Origin: Microthrix sp041394405
Lineage (GTDB): Bacteria; Actinomycetota; Acidimicrobiia; Acidimicrobiales; Microtrichaceae
Assembly (NCBI GenBank): GCA_041394405.1
Contig: JAWKIF010000006.1
Coordinates: 744,001-808,000 of the forward strand
Length of the DNA stretch: 64,000 nt
Reading direction: 5' to 3'
Shown in pieces: positions 50,424 to 59,089 of this stretch. The stretch's first letter is position 1. Every line of letters begins with the position of its first letter. The position numbers and the translations under genes are program-made. The notes beneath the pieces are model-generated. The model was not told where the DNA came from. It ran no database searches and saw only the letters and a list, made by a program, of their open reading frames with translations.

Positions 50424-51365
50424 GTGGAGGACGAAGGCGGCTTCGTCCACCGAAGTGTCCTCATGGACGAGGTGCTGGAGTTGCTCGCCCCGGTGCCGAC
50501 GGGCCTGCTGCTGGACGCCACGCTCGGGGCTGCCGGACACGCAGAGGCCCTCCTGGAGGCCCGAAGCGATCTCCGACTGCTGGGTGTTGACCGCGACCCG
50601 GATGCCTTGGCGTTCGCCGCTGAACGGCTGGCTCGATTTGGCGATCGGGTGCGCCTTGAACACGCCAACTTCGCCCAAGTGGGTGAACTGCTGGCCGACC
50701 TCGACGAGCCACTCGTGGGCGCCCTGTTCGATCTCGGCGTCTCGTCCCCGCAGATCGACCGGCCCGAACGGGGCTTCAGCTATCGCCACACGGGCCCACT
50801 CGACATGCGCATGGATCCAACCCAACCACTCACTGCGGAGGTCATCGTGAACACCTACCCCGTCGACCGACTGACCAGAATCCTCGCCGATCGTGGGGAT
50901 GTCCCGGCAGCTCGGCGCGTGGCGTCGGAGATTGTGGCGCGACGACCGCTGGAGACCACCGACGACTTGGTGGAGGCCACCCAGGCCGGCACTCCGGCCG
51001 CAGTGCGGCGTCGGGGCAATCCGGCCAAGCGGGTGTTTCAAGGCATCCGCATGGAGGTGAACGATGAGGTGGAGAGCCTCATCGATGCCCTCGACCAGAC
51101 GATCGACCGCTTGGTGTTGGGTGGCCGTGTTGCGGTGCTCTCCTACCACTCGGGTGAGGACCGGGTGGTCAAGGAACGCTTCCGCCGTGCCGATCGCGGG
51201 GGCTGCAGTTGCCCGTCTGCCTATCCGTGCGTCTGCGGAGCCACGCCCGAGGGGCGGCTGATCACCCGCAAGCCGATTGGCGCCTCGGCCGCCGAGACCA
51301 CCGAGAACCGCCGTGCCGCAAGCGTGCGCCTGCGTGTCTTGGAGAAGGGCCAGATGGCGTCGTGA
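50424..51365 (+). CDS. rsmH: 16S rRNA (cytosine-1402-N4) methyltransferase
   Basis: 313 residues from GTG 50424. FVHRSVLMDEVLELLAPVPT is the family opening, and LLDATLGAAGHAEALLEA the SAM-binding loop. ALFDLGVSSPQIDRPERGFS is the signature DLGVSSxQ, followed by RGFSYRHTGPLDMRMD. VLSYHSGEDRVVKERF is the active-site SYHSLEDR equivalent, with Gly replacing Leu. The CSCPSAYPCVCG segment is the Cys-rich insertion seen in actinobacterial RsmH. It methylates C1402 in the ribosomal decoding centre. A structured RNA precedes it, and its stop overlaps ftsL (GTGA). Confidence 0.95.
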   Translation: MEDEGGFVHRSVLMDEVLELLAPVPTGLLLDATLGAAGHAEALLEARSDLRLLGVDRDPDALAFAAERLARFGDRVRLEHANFAQVGELLADLDEPLVGALFDLGVSSPQIDRPERGFSYRHTGPLDMRMDPTQPLTAEVIVNTYPVDRLTRILADRGDVPAARRVASEIVARRPLETTDDLVEATQAGTPAAVRRRGNPAKRVFQGIRMEVNDEVESLIDALDQTIDRLVLGGRVAVLSYHSGEDRVVKERFRRADRGGCSCPSAYPCVCGATPEGRLITRKPIGASAAETTENRRAASVRLRVLEKGQMAS

Positions 51366-51874
51366 CGGCGCTGGCCAACGCCGCTCCCCGCACGCGCGCT
51401 CGGCCCGATCGTGTGCCGACGGATGCGGCTCGGCCGCGCCTGGAAGTGCTTGATCGATCCGATGATCGGCGTCGGCGTCGGCGCCTGGTGCTGCTGGCAG
51501 GCGGCGGGGCGGCGGTCCTCATCACGCTGCTGGCCGTGTTGTATCTGCAGATCGTCATGCTGCAGCGGCAGCGGCAGCTGGATTCGCTCGCCCGTGAGCG
51601 CACCGAGGTGGTGCGGGACTATCAGGACCTGAGGCGTTCGGTGGCCGAGCTGGAGAGCCCCGAGGCCGTCGTCTCCCGCGCCACCAATGAGCTGGGCATG
51701 GTGCCCGCCCCCGAGGTGGTGTACCTCGAACCGGCACCAGCGGCCACCCCGACCGAACCCGTCGACCGGTCGCTTGGCCAACTCCCTCCCGACGAGACGG
51801 TGCCCGCCGACGGAACCGTGCCCGCGGACGAAGCCGTGACCCCCGAAGCGACTGATGCAGGGGTGGGTGGATGA
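51362..51874 (+). CDS. ftsL: FtsL-like divisome membrane protein
   Basis: 170 residues from GTG 51362. A 45-residue basic cytoplasmic tail precedes one helix, LVLLAGGGAAVLITLLAVLY. A short coiled coil follows, MLQRQRQLDSLARERTEVVR, and VSRATNELGMVPAPEVVYL is the usual FtsL/DivIC end of the coil. The last 45 residues are acidic and Pro/Thr-rich with VPADGTVPADEAV-type repeats, an extension beyond typical FtsL. FtsL links FtsQ, FtsB and FtsI in the divisome. The name rests on position and topology, as FtsL sequences diverge widely. Confidence 0.82.
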   Translation: MTALANAAPRTRARPDRVPTDAARPRLEVLDRSDDRRRRRRLVLLAGGGAAVLITLLAVLYLQIVMLQRQRQLDSLARERTEVVRDYQDLRRSVAELESPEAVVSRATNELGMVPAPEVVYLEPAPAATPTEPVDRSLGQLPPDETVPADGTVPADEAVTPEATDAGVGG

Positions 51875-54213
51875 CCGCCCGGTCGGGTGGAGGCCGGGAG
51901 GCCGGACGGCCTCGGCGGCGGGCTGACGCCTCGCGCCGCAGCGCGGCGTCGTCGGGCAACGGGGCACGCTCTCGCGACGGGAGGCCGACCCGCGGCGCGC
52001 CCGCGCCTCGTTCGGCATCCACCGGCCGACCTGCCTCGGGTTCCAGGTCGGCTCGGCAACCACCCGGGAAGGCTCGCCCCCGTCCGACGCCTCGGCCTGC
52101 GGCGGGAGCTCGACAGGCCCCGCAACGAACCCGTACCGCCGGCCGCACGCCTGCTCCGGCCGAAGCCAAGCGCGTGCGGTCGGCATCGAGCACCGCCACG
52201 GCCGAGGCGTCGCTTCGTCGCGTCGTCGACTTGGCGCACCAACGCTTTGTGGCACGTCGGATTCGCCACCGCACCCAGGGGGCGCCTGGCTTCAGGGAGC
52301 GCACCCGCTACCACACCCTCATGGGTGTCGTCGGGCTGCTGTCCCTGCTGGTGACGGTGAAGCTGGTGAACATCCAGGTGGTGGCCCCGGACCGCTACCG
52401 CAACCTGGGCGCCAACCAGCGTGTCCAGCTGGAGGACCTGCCGGGGCTTCGAGGAACGGTGCGCGACCGCAACGGTGACGACCTGGCCCTGTCGGTGCAG
52501 CTGGTGAGCCTGATCGCCGACCCCAAGCGGGTGACCGATCCGGAGGGCGCGGCCGAGATCGTCGCCCGGGAACTGGACGTCGATCAGGCCCAGATCCAGG
52601 AGCGCCTCACCGAGCCCGGCTCGCGCTTCGCGTACATGGCGCGCCAGGTTGACGGCCGCTCGGCGGAGCAGGCCATGAACGCCCTCAAGAAGGCCGGGAT
52701 TCCGGGGTTCTTCACCGAAGCGGATCAGAAACGAGTCCAGCCGGCCGGCTCGCTGGCCTCGGCCATCGTGGGTCGCACCGACATCGACGGCGAGGGCACC
52801 TCCGGGTTGGAGCTGGCGCTCGACGACGAGTTGAGCGGCACGCCGGGGCAGCGGGTGGTGGAACGAGCCAGCGACGGCTCCACCATCGCCAACGCGGCGC
52901 GGCTGGCCGAGCCTGCGGTGCCGGGCGCCGACGTCACGCTCACGCTGGATCAAACCATCCAGTACGAGGCCGAGCGCCAGCTCGTCGAGGCGGTAGACAC
53001 CCAGGGCGCCAAATCCGGGGTGGCCATCGTGGGGAACCCTCGCACGGGCGATCTGCTGGCGGTGGCCAACGTGATGCGCAACCCCGACACCGACGAGGTG
53101 ACGCCCGTCGCGTACAACATGGCCTTCGCCGCGGCCTACGAGGCCGGCTCGGTGCTGAAGCTGGTGACCGTTGCCGGGGCCTATGAGTCGGGCGAGACCA
53201 ACCCCGACGAGCTCATCTCCGTGCCCTGGCACCTGCAGGTGGGGGACCACGAGTACTCCGACCACGATTGGCATCCCACCGAATCGTGGAGGGTCGACGA
53301 CATCGTGGCCCAGAGTTCCAACATCGGCACGATCATGCTGGGCCAGCGCGTGGGCCCTCAACGGCTGGAGGGATTCCTCCGCGACTTCGGGTTCGGCCAG
53401 CCGACACCGCTGGAGTTGCCGGGGGAGTCCGGCGGCATCCTCTCGTCCTCCGACGACTGGTACGCCACCGACCAGGCGTCCATCTCCATCGGCCAGGGTC
53501 TGGCGGTGACGCCCATCCAGCTGTGGTCGGCCTACAACGTGATCGCCAACGAGGGCAGCTACGTGTCGCCCAGGCTGGTCAAGGAGTCCAAGGACCCCGA
53601 CGGCACCGTTCGGCCAGGCTCCAACGTGGAGCAGCGCCAAGTGATTCGGCCCGAGACGGCCCGGTGGATGAACTCGGCACTTCAGAACGTGGTGGACGAG
53701 GGGACAGCGACGGAATGGCAGATTCCGGGCTACTCGGTCGCTGCCAAGACCGGCACGGCCCGCAAGCCCAATCCGGACAACGGCAGCTATGACTGGGGCG
53801 GGGGATCGGATCCGAACTACCGCTACACCACGGTGTTCTCCGGGTTTCTGCCGGCGTCGGACCCCGAGCTGTCCATCACGGTGCTCATTGACGAGCCGAC
53901 CAACAACCTGACCGGTTCGTTGGTGGCCGGTCCGGTGTTCAACGAATTGGCCAAGGCCGGCCTGAACCACTTGCGTATTCCCCCCGACCGGCCCCACGTT
54001 CCCACCGTGTTGGCATCGACCGATGCCGAGGGGGCGCCCGTGCGAGCCACCCCGGCCCCGGCCGCCGCCCCGCGTTCGGACCAGAGCGACGCCGCCTCGG
54101 ACTCCGACGGCGACGCGTCCGGCCAGGAGGCCACGGCCGGAACGGCGGCGGCAGCGGGCGGTGACGGTCAAGACAGCGCAAGTCGCGAGGCGGCGGGAGC
54201 GGGCAATGGCTGA
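51871..54213 (+). CDS. ftsI: septal peptidoglycan transpeptidase FtsI (PBP3)
   Basis: 780 residues from ATG 51871, ATGA overlap with ftsL. The first 145 residues are an Arg/Ala/Pro/Ser-rich cytoplasmic tail. The single helix TLMGVVGLLSLLVTVKLVNI follows, then the dimerisation domain with RGTVRDRNGDDLALSVQLVS. The transpeptidase has YEAGSVLKLVTVAGAYESG (SxxK catalytic Ser), IVAQSSNIGTIMLG (SxN) and YSVAAKTGTARKPNPDNGS (KTG). A 70-residue Ala/Asp/Ser-rich tail follows. It cross-links septal peptidoglycan with FtsW, which is in the same cluster. Its stop overlaps murE by eight bases. Confidence 0.95.
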   Translation: MTARSGGGREAGRPRRRADASRRSAASSGNGARSRDGRPTRGAPAPRSASTGRPASGSRSARQPPGKARPRPTPRPAAGARQAPQRTRTAGRTPAPAEAKRVRSASSTATAEASLRRVVDLAHQRFVARRIRHRTQGAPGFRERTRYHTLMGVVGLLSLLVTVKLVNIQVVAPDRYRNLGANQRVQLEDLPGLRGTVRDRNGDDLALSVQLVSLIADPKRVTDPEGAAEIVARELDVDQAQIQERLTEPGSRFAYMARQVDGRSAEQAMNALKKAGIPGFFTEADQKRVQPAGSLASAIVGRTDIDGEGTSGLELALDDELSGTPGQRVVERASDGSTIANAARLAEPAVPGADVTLTLDQTIQYEAERQLVEAVDTQGAKSGVAIVGNPRTGDLLAVANVMRNPDTDEVTPVAYNMAFAAAYEAGSVLKLVTVAGAYESGETNPDELISVPWHLQVGDHEYSDHDWHPTESWRVDDIVAQSSNIGTIMLGQRVGPQRLEGFLRDFGFGQPTPLELPGESGGILSSSDDWYATDQASISIGQGLAVTPIQLWSAYNVIANEGSYVSPRLVKESKDPDGTVRPGSNVEQRQVIRPETARWMNSALQNVVDEGTATEWQIPGYSVAAKTGTARKPNPDNGSYDWGGGSDPNYRYTTVFSGFLPASDPELSITVLIDEPTNNLTGSLVAGPVFNELAKAGLNHLRIPPDRPHVPTVLASTDAEGAPVRATPAPAAAPRSDQSDAASDSDGDASGQEATAGTAAAAGGDGQDSASREAAGAGNG

Positions 54214-55720
54214 GGTCCCGCGCCGCGACGAACCCACCGACGCCGGTCCCGCATCGGCGCGCGCTGGTTTGAGCCTGGTCGATGCTGCCACGGCCGTCGA
54301 CGGCCGCTTGGTGCCCTACGAGCCCGGGCGCTTGACGCTGACCGAGGTGAGTTGCGACAGCCGAGACGCCATGGCCCCGGGCACGATCTTCGCCGCGGTG
54401 CCCGGCTCGGTCACCGACGGTCATCGGTTTGTGGAAGCGGCGGTCGCCGCCGGGGCGTCGGCGGTGATGGTGGAGCGCGCCCAAGAAGGCCTCGAGGTGC
54501 CCCAGCTGGTGGTGGCCGACGTGCGCGCAGCCGTCGGTCCCCTGGCCCAGGCCGTGGCCGGACACCCCGCCCAGTCGCTGCAGCTCATCGGCGTCACGGG
54601 CACCAACGGCAAGACCACCTTCGTCACGCTGCTGGCGGCGCTGTTGGGCCGACTCGGCGTGCGGGCAGAAGCGTTCGGAACGTTGACCGGGGCGAGGACC
54701 ACGCCCGAGGGGCCCGACCTGGCTCGACAACTCAGGGCGGCGGCGGACACCGGGGTGCAGGCCGTGGCGATGGAGGTGTCCTCGCACGCCCTGGCGTTGC
54801 ATCGCGTCGACGGGTTGGTCTTCGATCTGGTGGTCTTCACCAACTTGGGCCGTGACCACCTGGACTTTCATGCCACCCAGGAGGAGTACTTCGCCGCCAA
54901 GGCCCGGCTGTTTGAGCCCGAGCGGGCGCGCCACGGGCTGCTGTGTGTCGACGACGTTCACGGCCGGCTGTTGGCCGACGCCGCCGGTGCGTTGCCGGTA
55001 AGCGCCTACAGCGTCGAGGATCTGGACGAGGTCTCGTTGAGCGCCACCGGTTCCCGCTTCTCCTGGCGGGGTCACACGGTGTCCGTGGCTGTGGCCGGAC
55101 GATTCAACCTGGCCAACGTGCTCGCCGCGCTGGAGGCAGCGGTGCTGCTCGGCCATCCCGCCGAGGCAGTGGCGCGAGCAGCGGACGGGTTGGAGGGGCC
55201 GCCCGGCCGGTTCCAGGTGGTGGAGGCCGCACCCGGGGAGGATGCGGCTCCCGCCGTCATCGTCGACTACGCCCACAGCCCAGATGCGCTTGCGGGAGCG
55301 CTGGACAGCGCACGCGAACTCGTCGGCGACGGCCACCTCACGGTCGTCTTCGGCTGCGGCGGCGACCGGGACCGCGCGAAGCGTCCGGCCATGGGCCGCG
55401 TGGCCGCCGAACGGGCCGACCGGGTGATCATCACCTCGGACAACCCCCGCAACGAAGACCCATTGGCCATCGCGGAGTCGGTCGCGCAAGGATCGGCGGA
55501 AGTGTCGCCAACACCTCCAGAGATCGAGCTGGATCGGCGGCGGGCCATTCGAACCGCCCTCGCTTCGGCAGCTGATGGTTCGTTGGTGCTTGTCGCGGGC
55601 AAGGGCCACGAGACCACTCAGACCTTTGCCGATCGGGTGGAGCCCTTCGACGACGCAGTCGTCGTCGCCGAGGAGCGGGCGCACCTGAGCGGCCCAGCAG
55701 CGGGGGAGGACCGGGCATGA
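54206..55720 (+). CDS. murE: UDP-MurNAc-tripeptide synthetase, meso-DAP adding
   Basis: 504 residues from ATG 54206. LTEVSCDSRDAMAPGTIFAA binds the uridine part. LIGVTGTNGKTTFVTLLAAL is the ATP loop, AVAMEVSSHALALHRVDG and VFTNLGRDHLDFH follow. VIVDYAHSPDALAGAL and VVFGCGGDRDRAKRPAMG are ligase motifs. IITSDNPRNEDPLAIAE carries DNPR, the motif for meso-diaminopimelate rather than lysine. It adds the third residue of the wall peptide. murF, which adds D-Ala-D-Ala and usually comes next, is not here: the stop overlaps mraY directly (ATGA). Confidence 0.96.
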   Translation: MAEVPRRDEPTDAGPASARAGLSLVDAATAVDGRLVPYEPGRLTLTEVSCDSRDAMAPGTIFAAVPGSVTDGHRFVEAAVAAGASAVMVERAQEGLEVPQLVVADVRAAVGPLAQAVAGHPAQSLQLIGVTGTNGKTTFVTLLAALLGRLGVRAEAFGTLTGARTTPEGPDLARQLRAAADTGVQAVAMEVSSHALALHRVDGLVFDLVVFTNLGRDHLDFHATQEEYFAAKARLFEPERARHGLLCVDDVHGRLLADAAGALPVSAYSVEDLDEVSLSATGSRFSWRGHTVSVAVAGRFNLANVLAALEAAVLLGHPAEAVARAADGLEGPPGRFQVVEAAPGEDAAPAVIVDYAHSPDALAGALDSARELVGDGHLTVVFGCGGDRDRAKRPAMGRVAAERADRVIITSDNPRNEDPLAIAESVAQGSAEVSPTPPEIELDRRRAIRTALASAADGSLVLVAGKGHETTQTFADRVEPFDDAVVVAEERAHLSGPAAGEDRA

Positions 55721-56763
55721 TCCGCCTCCTGCTCGCCTCGGGTATCGCGCTTGCGGTCTCGCTCTTTGGCACGCGGTTTCTCATCGCCTGGCTCACCAAG
55801 CACCGCATTGGCCAGCCCATCCATGAGGACGTACCCGAGGGGCACACCACCAAGGCCGGTACGCCCACCATGGGCGGCATCGCCATCGTGGCCGGCGGGC
55901 TCATCGGCTACCTGGGCTCCAACCTGTATCGGGGCACGGAATCGAACCTGGGCTACACGCGGACCGGCCTGTACGTCATGCTGGCGATCGCGGGGGCTGG
56001 CATGGTTGGCCTGGCCGACGACTGGATCAAGGTGGCCAACGAGCGCAACCTGGGCCTCAACAGCCGCGCCAAGATGCTCGGGCTGTTGACGGTGGCGGTC
56101 GGGGTGGCGGTGGGCCTCGCCTCGCGCACCGACGTGGAGCTGACCGTCAGCTTCACGCGGTTCTCGCTGCCCGGCTGGGAGCTGCCCAAGTTGGCCTGGA
56201 TGGCGTGGGCGGTGCTGCTGATCACCGGGTCGGCCAATGCGGTCAACCTCACCGACGGGTTGGACGGCCTGGCGGCCGGGGCGGCCTCGTTCGGCTTCTC
56301 CGCGTATGTCGTGGTGGGTTTCTGGACCTTTCGCTACTCCGACATCTATCAGGTGGGCGATGCCCTGGATGTGGCCGTTGTGGCCGCCGCCATGCTGGGC
56401 GCGTGCGTCGGCTTCCTCTGGTGGAATGCGGCTCCCGCGCAGATCTTCATGGGCGACACCGGCTCGCTGGCCGTCGGGACGGGTCTGGCGTGTTTGGCGC
56501 TCGCCACCAACACCCAGCTGCTGTTGCCGATCGTTGGCGCGCTGTTCGTGATCGAGACGCTGTCGGTCATCGTCCAGGTGGCCAGCTTCAAGCTGTCGGG
56601 CCGCCGGGTGTTTCGCATGGCGCCCATCCACCACCACTTCGAGATGGCCGGCTGGCCCGAGACCACCGTGATCATCCGCATGTGGCTGTTGACGGGCATG
56701 TGCACCGCCGTGGGTCTGGGCCTGTTCTATGCCGACTTCCTGGGCACGGGGGCGACAGGCTGA
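55717..56763 (+). CDS. mraY: phospho-MurNAc-pentapeptide translocase (lipid I synthase)
   Basis: 348 residues, about ten transmembrane helices. HTTKAGTPTMGGIAIVAGGL is the family opening. MVGLADDWIKVANERNLGLN has the catalytic DD pair and AVNLTDGLDGLAAGAASFGF the NxxNxxDGxDGLA-type motif. FMGDTGSLAVGTGLACLAL and MAPIHHHFEMAGWPE with the HHH cluster complete the active site. It transfers phospho-MurNAc-pentapeptide to undecaprenyl phosphate at the inner membrane. It overlaps murE by four bases and ftsW by one (TGATG), leaving no room for the murD gene often found next. Confidence 0.96.
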   Translation: MIRLLLASGIALAVSLFGTRFLIAWLTKHRIGQPIHEDVPEGHTTKAGTPTMGGIAIVAGGLIGYLGSNLYRGTESNLGYTRTGLYVMLAIAGAGMVGLADDWIKVANERNLGLNSRAKMLGLLTVAVGVAVGLASRTDVELTVSFTRFSLPGWELPKLAWMAWAVLLITGSANAVNLTDGLDGLAAGAASFGFSAYVVVGFWTFRYSDIYQVGDALDVAVVAAAMLGACVGFLWWNAAPAQIFMGDTGSLAVGTGLACLALATNTQLLLPIVGALFVIETLSVIVQVASFKLSGRRVFRMAPIHHHFEMAGWPETTVIIRMWLLTGMCTAVGLGLFYADFLGTGATG

Positions 56764-57944
56764 TGGGGCTGACGTTCACACCCCGGCGGCGCGAGGGCAC
56801 CCGCGCTGGGCAGTCGCGGCCCACCCGCTCGTCCCGACGTCGTTCGCCGGCGCCGATGACGCCGTCGGCGATCCTGCTGGTCGCCCTGGTGGCGGGCCTG
56901 TCGGGCATGGGCCTGTTGATGGTGCTGTCCGCATCCGCCGTGAAGTCGCTGGACAGCGGCGGCTCGCCCTACCGGTTCTTCGCCCGCCAGGCGGCGTTCG
57001 TGGGACTCGGGGCGTTGGCCATGTGGGGCATGGCCCGGTTCGACCTTCGCAAGCTGCGTCAGCTGGCCGTACCCATGCTGGGCGTCGCGTTCGGTCTGCT
57101 GTTGTTGGTGGCCGTTCCCGGCAACCCGCTGGCCGTCGAGGTCAACGGATCCCGCCGCTGGTTGGGGGCGGGCTTTGCGCAGTTCCAGCCGTCCGAGCTG
57201 GCCAAGATCGCACTCATCGTCTTTGCCGCCGACCTGTTGGCCGACCGCCGCCACCAGATGGGCGACCCGGTGCGCACGGTGCGGCCGGTCATGGTGGTGC
57301 TGGGACTGTTCGCAGCGTTTGTCATGCTGCAACCCGACCTTGGCACCACCGTGCTGCTGGCCATCATCGCGTTCGCGGTGCTGAGCGTCGCTGGGGCCCG
57401 TCCGCTGAACCTGGCCACCTACGCGGTCCCTGCCGCCATGCTGGGTGCGGTCGCCTCCATGTGGGGATACCGAAAAGCCCGCATGCTGGCCTTTCTCGAT
57501 CCCTGGGAGCACCCGACCACCTCGGGCTACCAGACCCTTCAGGCCCAAGTGGGCCTGGCCTCGGGCGGCTGGTTTGGTTCGGGCATCGGCACCAGCCGGG
57601 CCAAGTACGGGTTTCTCCCGGAGGCCCATACCGACTTCGTCTACGCCATCATCGGCGAGGAGTTCGGGCTGGTCGGGGCCCTGGTGATTCAGGCGTTGTA
57701 TCTGCTGTTCTTCCTTGCCGGGCTACGCGTGGCCCGTCGCGCCCAGGACCGATTCTCCAAGCTGGTGGCCACCGGCATCTCCACCTGGATCGGGGTGCAG
57801 GCGTTCATCAACCTGGGGGTCGCCACCGGCGCCTTGCCCAACAAGGGCATCACGCTCCCGTTCCTCTCCTACGGCGGTACCTCGATCATCGTCACCATGG
57901 CGGCGGCGGGCATCTTGGTCAACATCGCCCGCACCGAGGTCTAG
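56763..57944 (+). CDS. ftsW: SEDS peptidoglycan polymerase FtsW
   Basis: 393 residues from ATG 56763. A 37-residue Arg-rich cytoplasmic tail is followed by about ten helices. RRWLGAGFAQFQPSELAKIA has the SEDS signature with the catalytic-region FQPSE. VMLQPDLGTTVLLAIIAFAV and HTDFVYAIIGEEFGLVGALV follow, and GITLPFLSYGGTSIIVTMAA is the second hallmark (PFxSYGGSS). FtsW polymerises lipid II at the septum with FtsI. It lies between mraY and murG, two bases before murG. Confidence 0.95.
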   Translation: MGLTFTPRRREGTRAGQSRPTRSSRRRSPAPMTPSAILLVALVAGLSGMGLLMVLSASAVKSLDSGGSPYRFFARQAAFVGLGALAMWGMARFDLRKLRQLAVPMLGVAFGLLLLVAVPGNPLAVEVNGSRRWLGAGFAQFQPSELAKIALIVFAADLLADRRHQMGDPVRTVRPVMVVLGLFAAFVMLQPDLGTTVLLAIIAFAVLSVAGARPLNLATYAVPAAMLGAVASMWGYRKARMLAFLDPWEHPTTSGYQTLQAQVGLASGGWFGSGIGTSRAKYGFLPEAHTDFVYAIIGEEFGLVGALVIQALYLLFFLAGLRVARRAQDRFSKLVATGISTWIGVQAFINLGVATGALPNKGITLPFLSYGGTSIIVTMAAAGILVNIARTEV

Positions 57945-57946
57945 CC

Positions 57947-59089
57947 GTGGCCCGGCGGCGCTCTGACGGACACCCAAGGTTTCTCATTGCCGGGGGCGGC
58001 ACCGCTGGGCACCTCATCCCCGGGCTGGTGGTGGCAGACGAGTTGGTGCGGCGCGGGCATCCCCACGAGTCGATCGCCTTCGTGGGGGCGGAGCGGGGGC
58101 CGGAGGTCACGCTGGTGCCCGAGCGCGGGTACGCCCTCACGGCCCTGCCGGGTCGCGGCATTGCCCGATCGGCAAGCATCGAAAACGTGGCCGCCGCCTG
58201 GGGGCTGCTGCGCGCCGCAGCGCGAGCGCCCTGGATCGTGCGGCGCTTGCGGCCCCAAGTGGTGCTGACCCTGGGCGGCTTCGCCTCCGTGGCGTGTGCG
58301 CTGTCTGCGGCGCTGTGGCGCATCCCGTTGGTGGTGGCCGACCAGAACGCCCTCGCGGGTTCGGCCAACAAGTTGGTGGCCCGCTTTGCCACCGCCACGG
58401 CGGCCGCGTTCGACGGCGTCGACCTGCCCCGAGCGGTGCTGACCGGCAACCCGGTTCGTCCGGAGGTGGTCGAGGCGGCGTCCACCGCGCGCTCCGCAGC
58501 CCGGGCCCGCCTGGGCCTCCCGGCCGATCGCACGGTCGTGGCCGTGTTCTCGGGCTCGCTGGGCTCCCGCCGCATCAACACCGCCCTCATCGGGGCCTTG
58601 GGCCGCCTGGCGGATCGCAGCGACTTGGCCATCTACCACGTATTCGGGCGCCGAGATTGGGACGCTCGGGACTCGCCCGAGTTCGCCATCCCCGACCTCC
58701 CGGCGGACGGGCTGAGCTATGTCTCGGTGGCCTACAGCGAGGACATTCCCGATCTGCTGGCCGCCGCCGACGTGGGCGTGACCCGGGCCGGCGGTTCCAC
58801 GGTGGCGGAGCTGTCGGTGGTGGGCCTCCCGGCCATCCTCGTGCCCCTGCCCATCGCCACCCGCGACCACCAACGGGCCAACGCCGCCGGGCTGGTGCGG
58901 GCCGGCGGTGCGGTGCTGGTTGACGACGACGACCTGACCCCGGATCGCCTGTTGAGCGAGCTGCTGGCACTCATCGACGTTCCGGGCCGCCTGGTCGAGA
59001 TGGCCGCGGCGGCACGCACGCAGGGCCATCCCGATGCCGCCGCACGCGTGGCCGACCTGGTGGAGGCCGCCGCCGAGGGGCGCACATGA
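57947..59089 (+). CDS. murG: UDP-GlcNAc:lipid I GlcNAc transferase
   Basis: 380 residues from GTG 57947. FLIAGGGTAGHLIPGLVVAD is the first G-loop (usually GGTGGH). VVLTLGGFASVACALSAALW is the second, and VFSGSLGSRRINTALIGALG the third, with Ser replacing the commoner Gly. VGVTRAGGSTVAELSVVGLP is the UDP-GlcNAc-binding GGxST-E motif, and LVPLPIATRDHQRANAAGLV is the DHQ-NA end. It converts lipid I to lipid II on the inner membrane face. The stop overlaps murC (ATGA). Confidence 0.95.
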   Translation: MARRRSDGHPRFLIAGGGTAGHLIPGLVVADELVRRGHPHESIAFVGAERGPEVTLVPERGYALTALPGRGIARSASIENVAAAWGLLRAAARAPWIVRRLRPQVVLTLGGFASVACALSAALWRIPLVVADQNALAGSANKLVARFATATAAAFDGVDLPRAVLTGNPVRPEVVEAASTARSAARARLGLPADRTVVAVFSGSLGSRRINTALIGALGRLADRSDLAIYHVFGRRDWDARDSPEFAIPDLPADGLSYVSVAYSEDIPDLLAAADVGVTRAGGSTVAELSVVGLPAILVPLPIATRDHQRANAAGLVRAGGAVLVDDDDLTPDRLLSELLALIDVPGRLVEMAAAARTQGHPDAAARVADLVEAAAEGRT

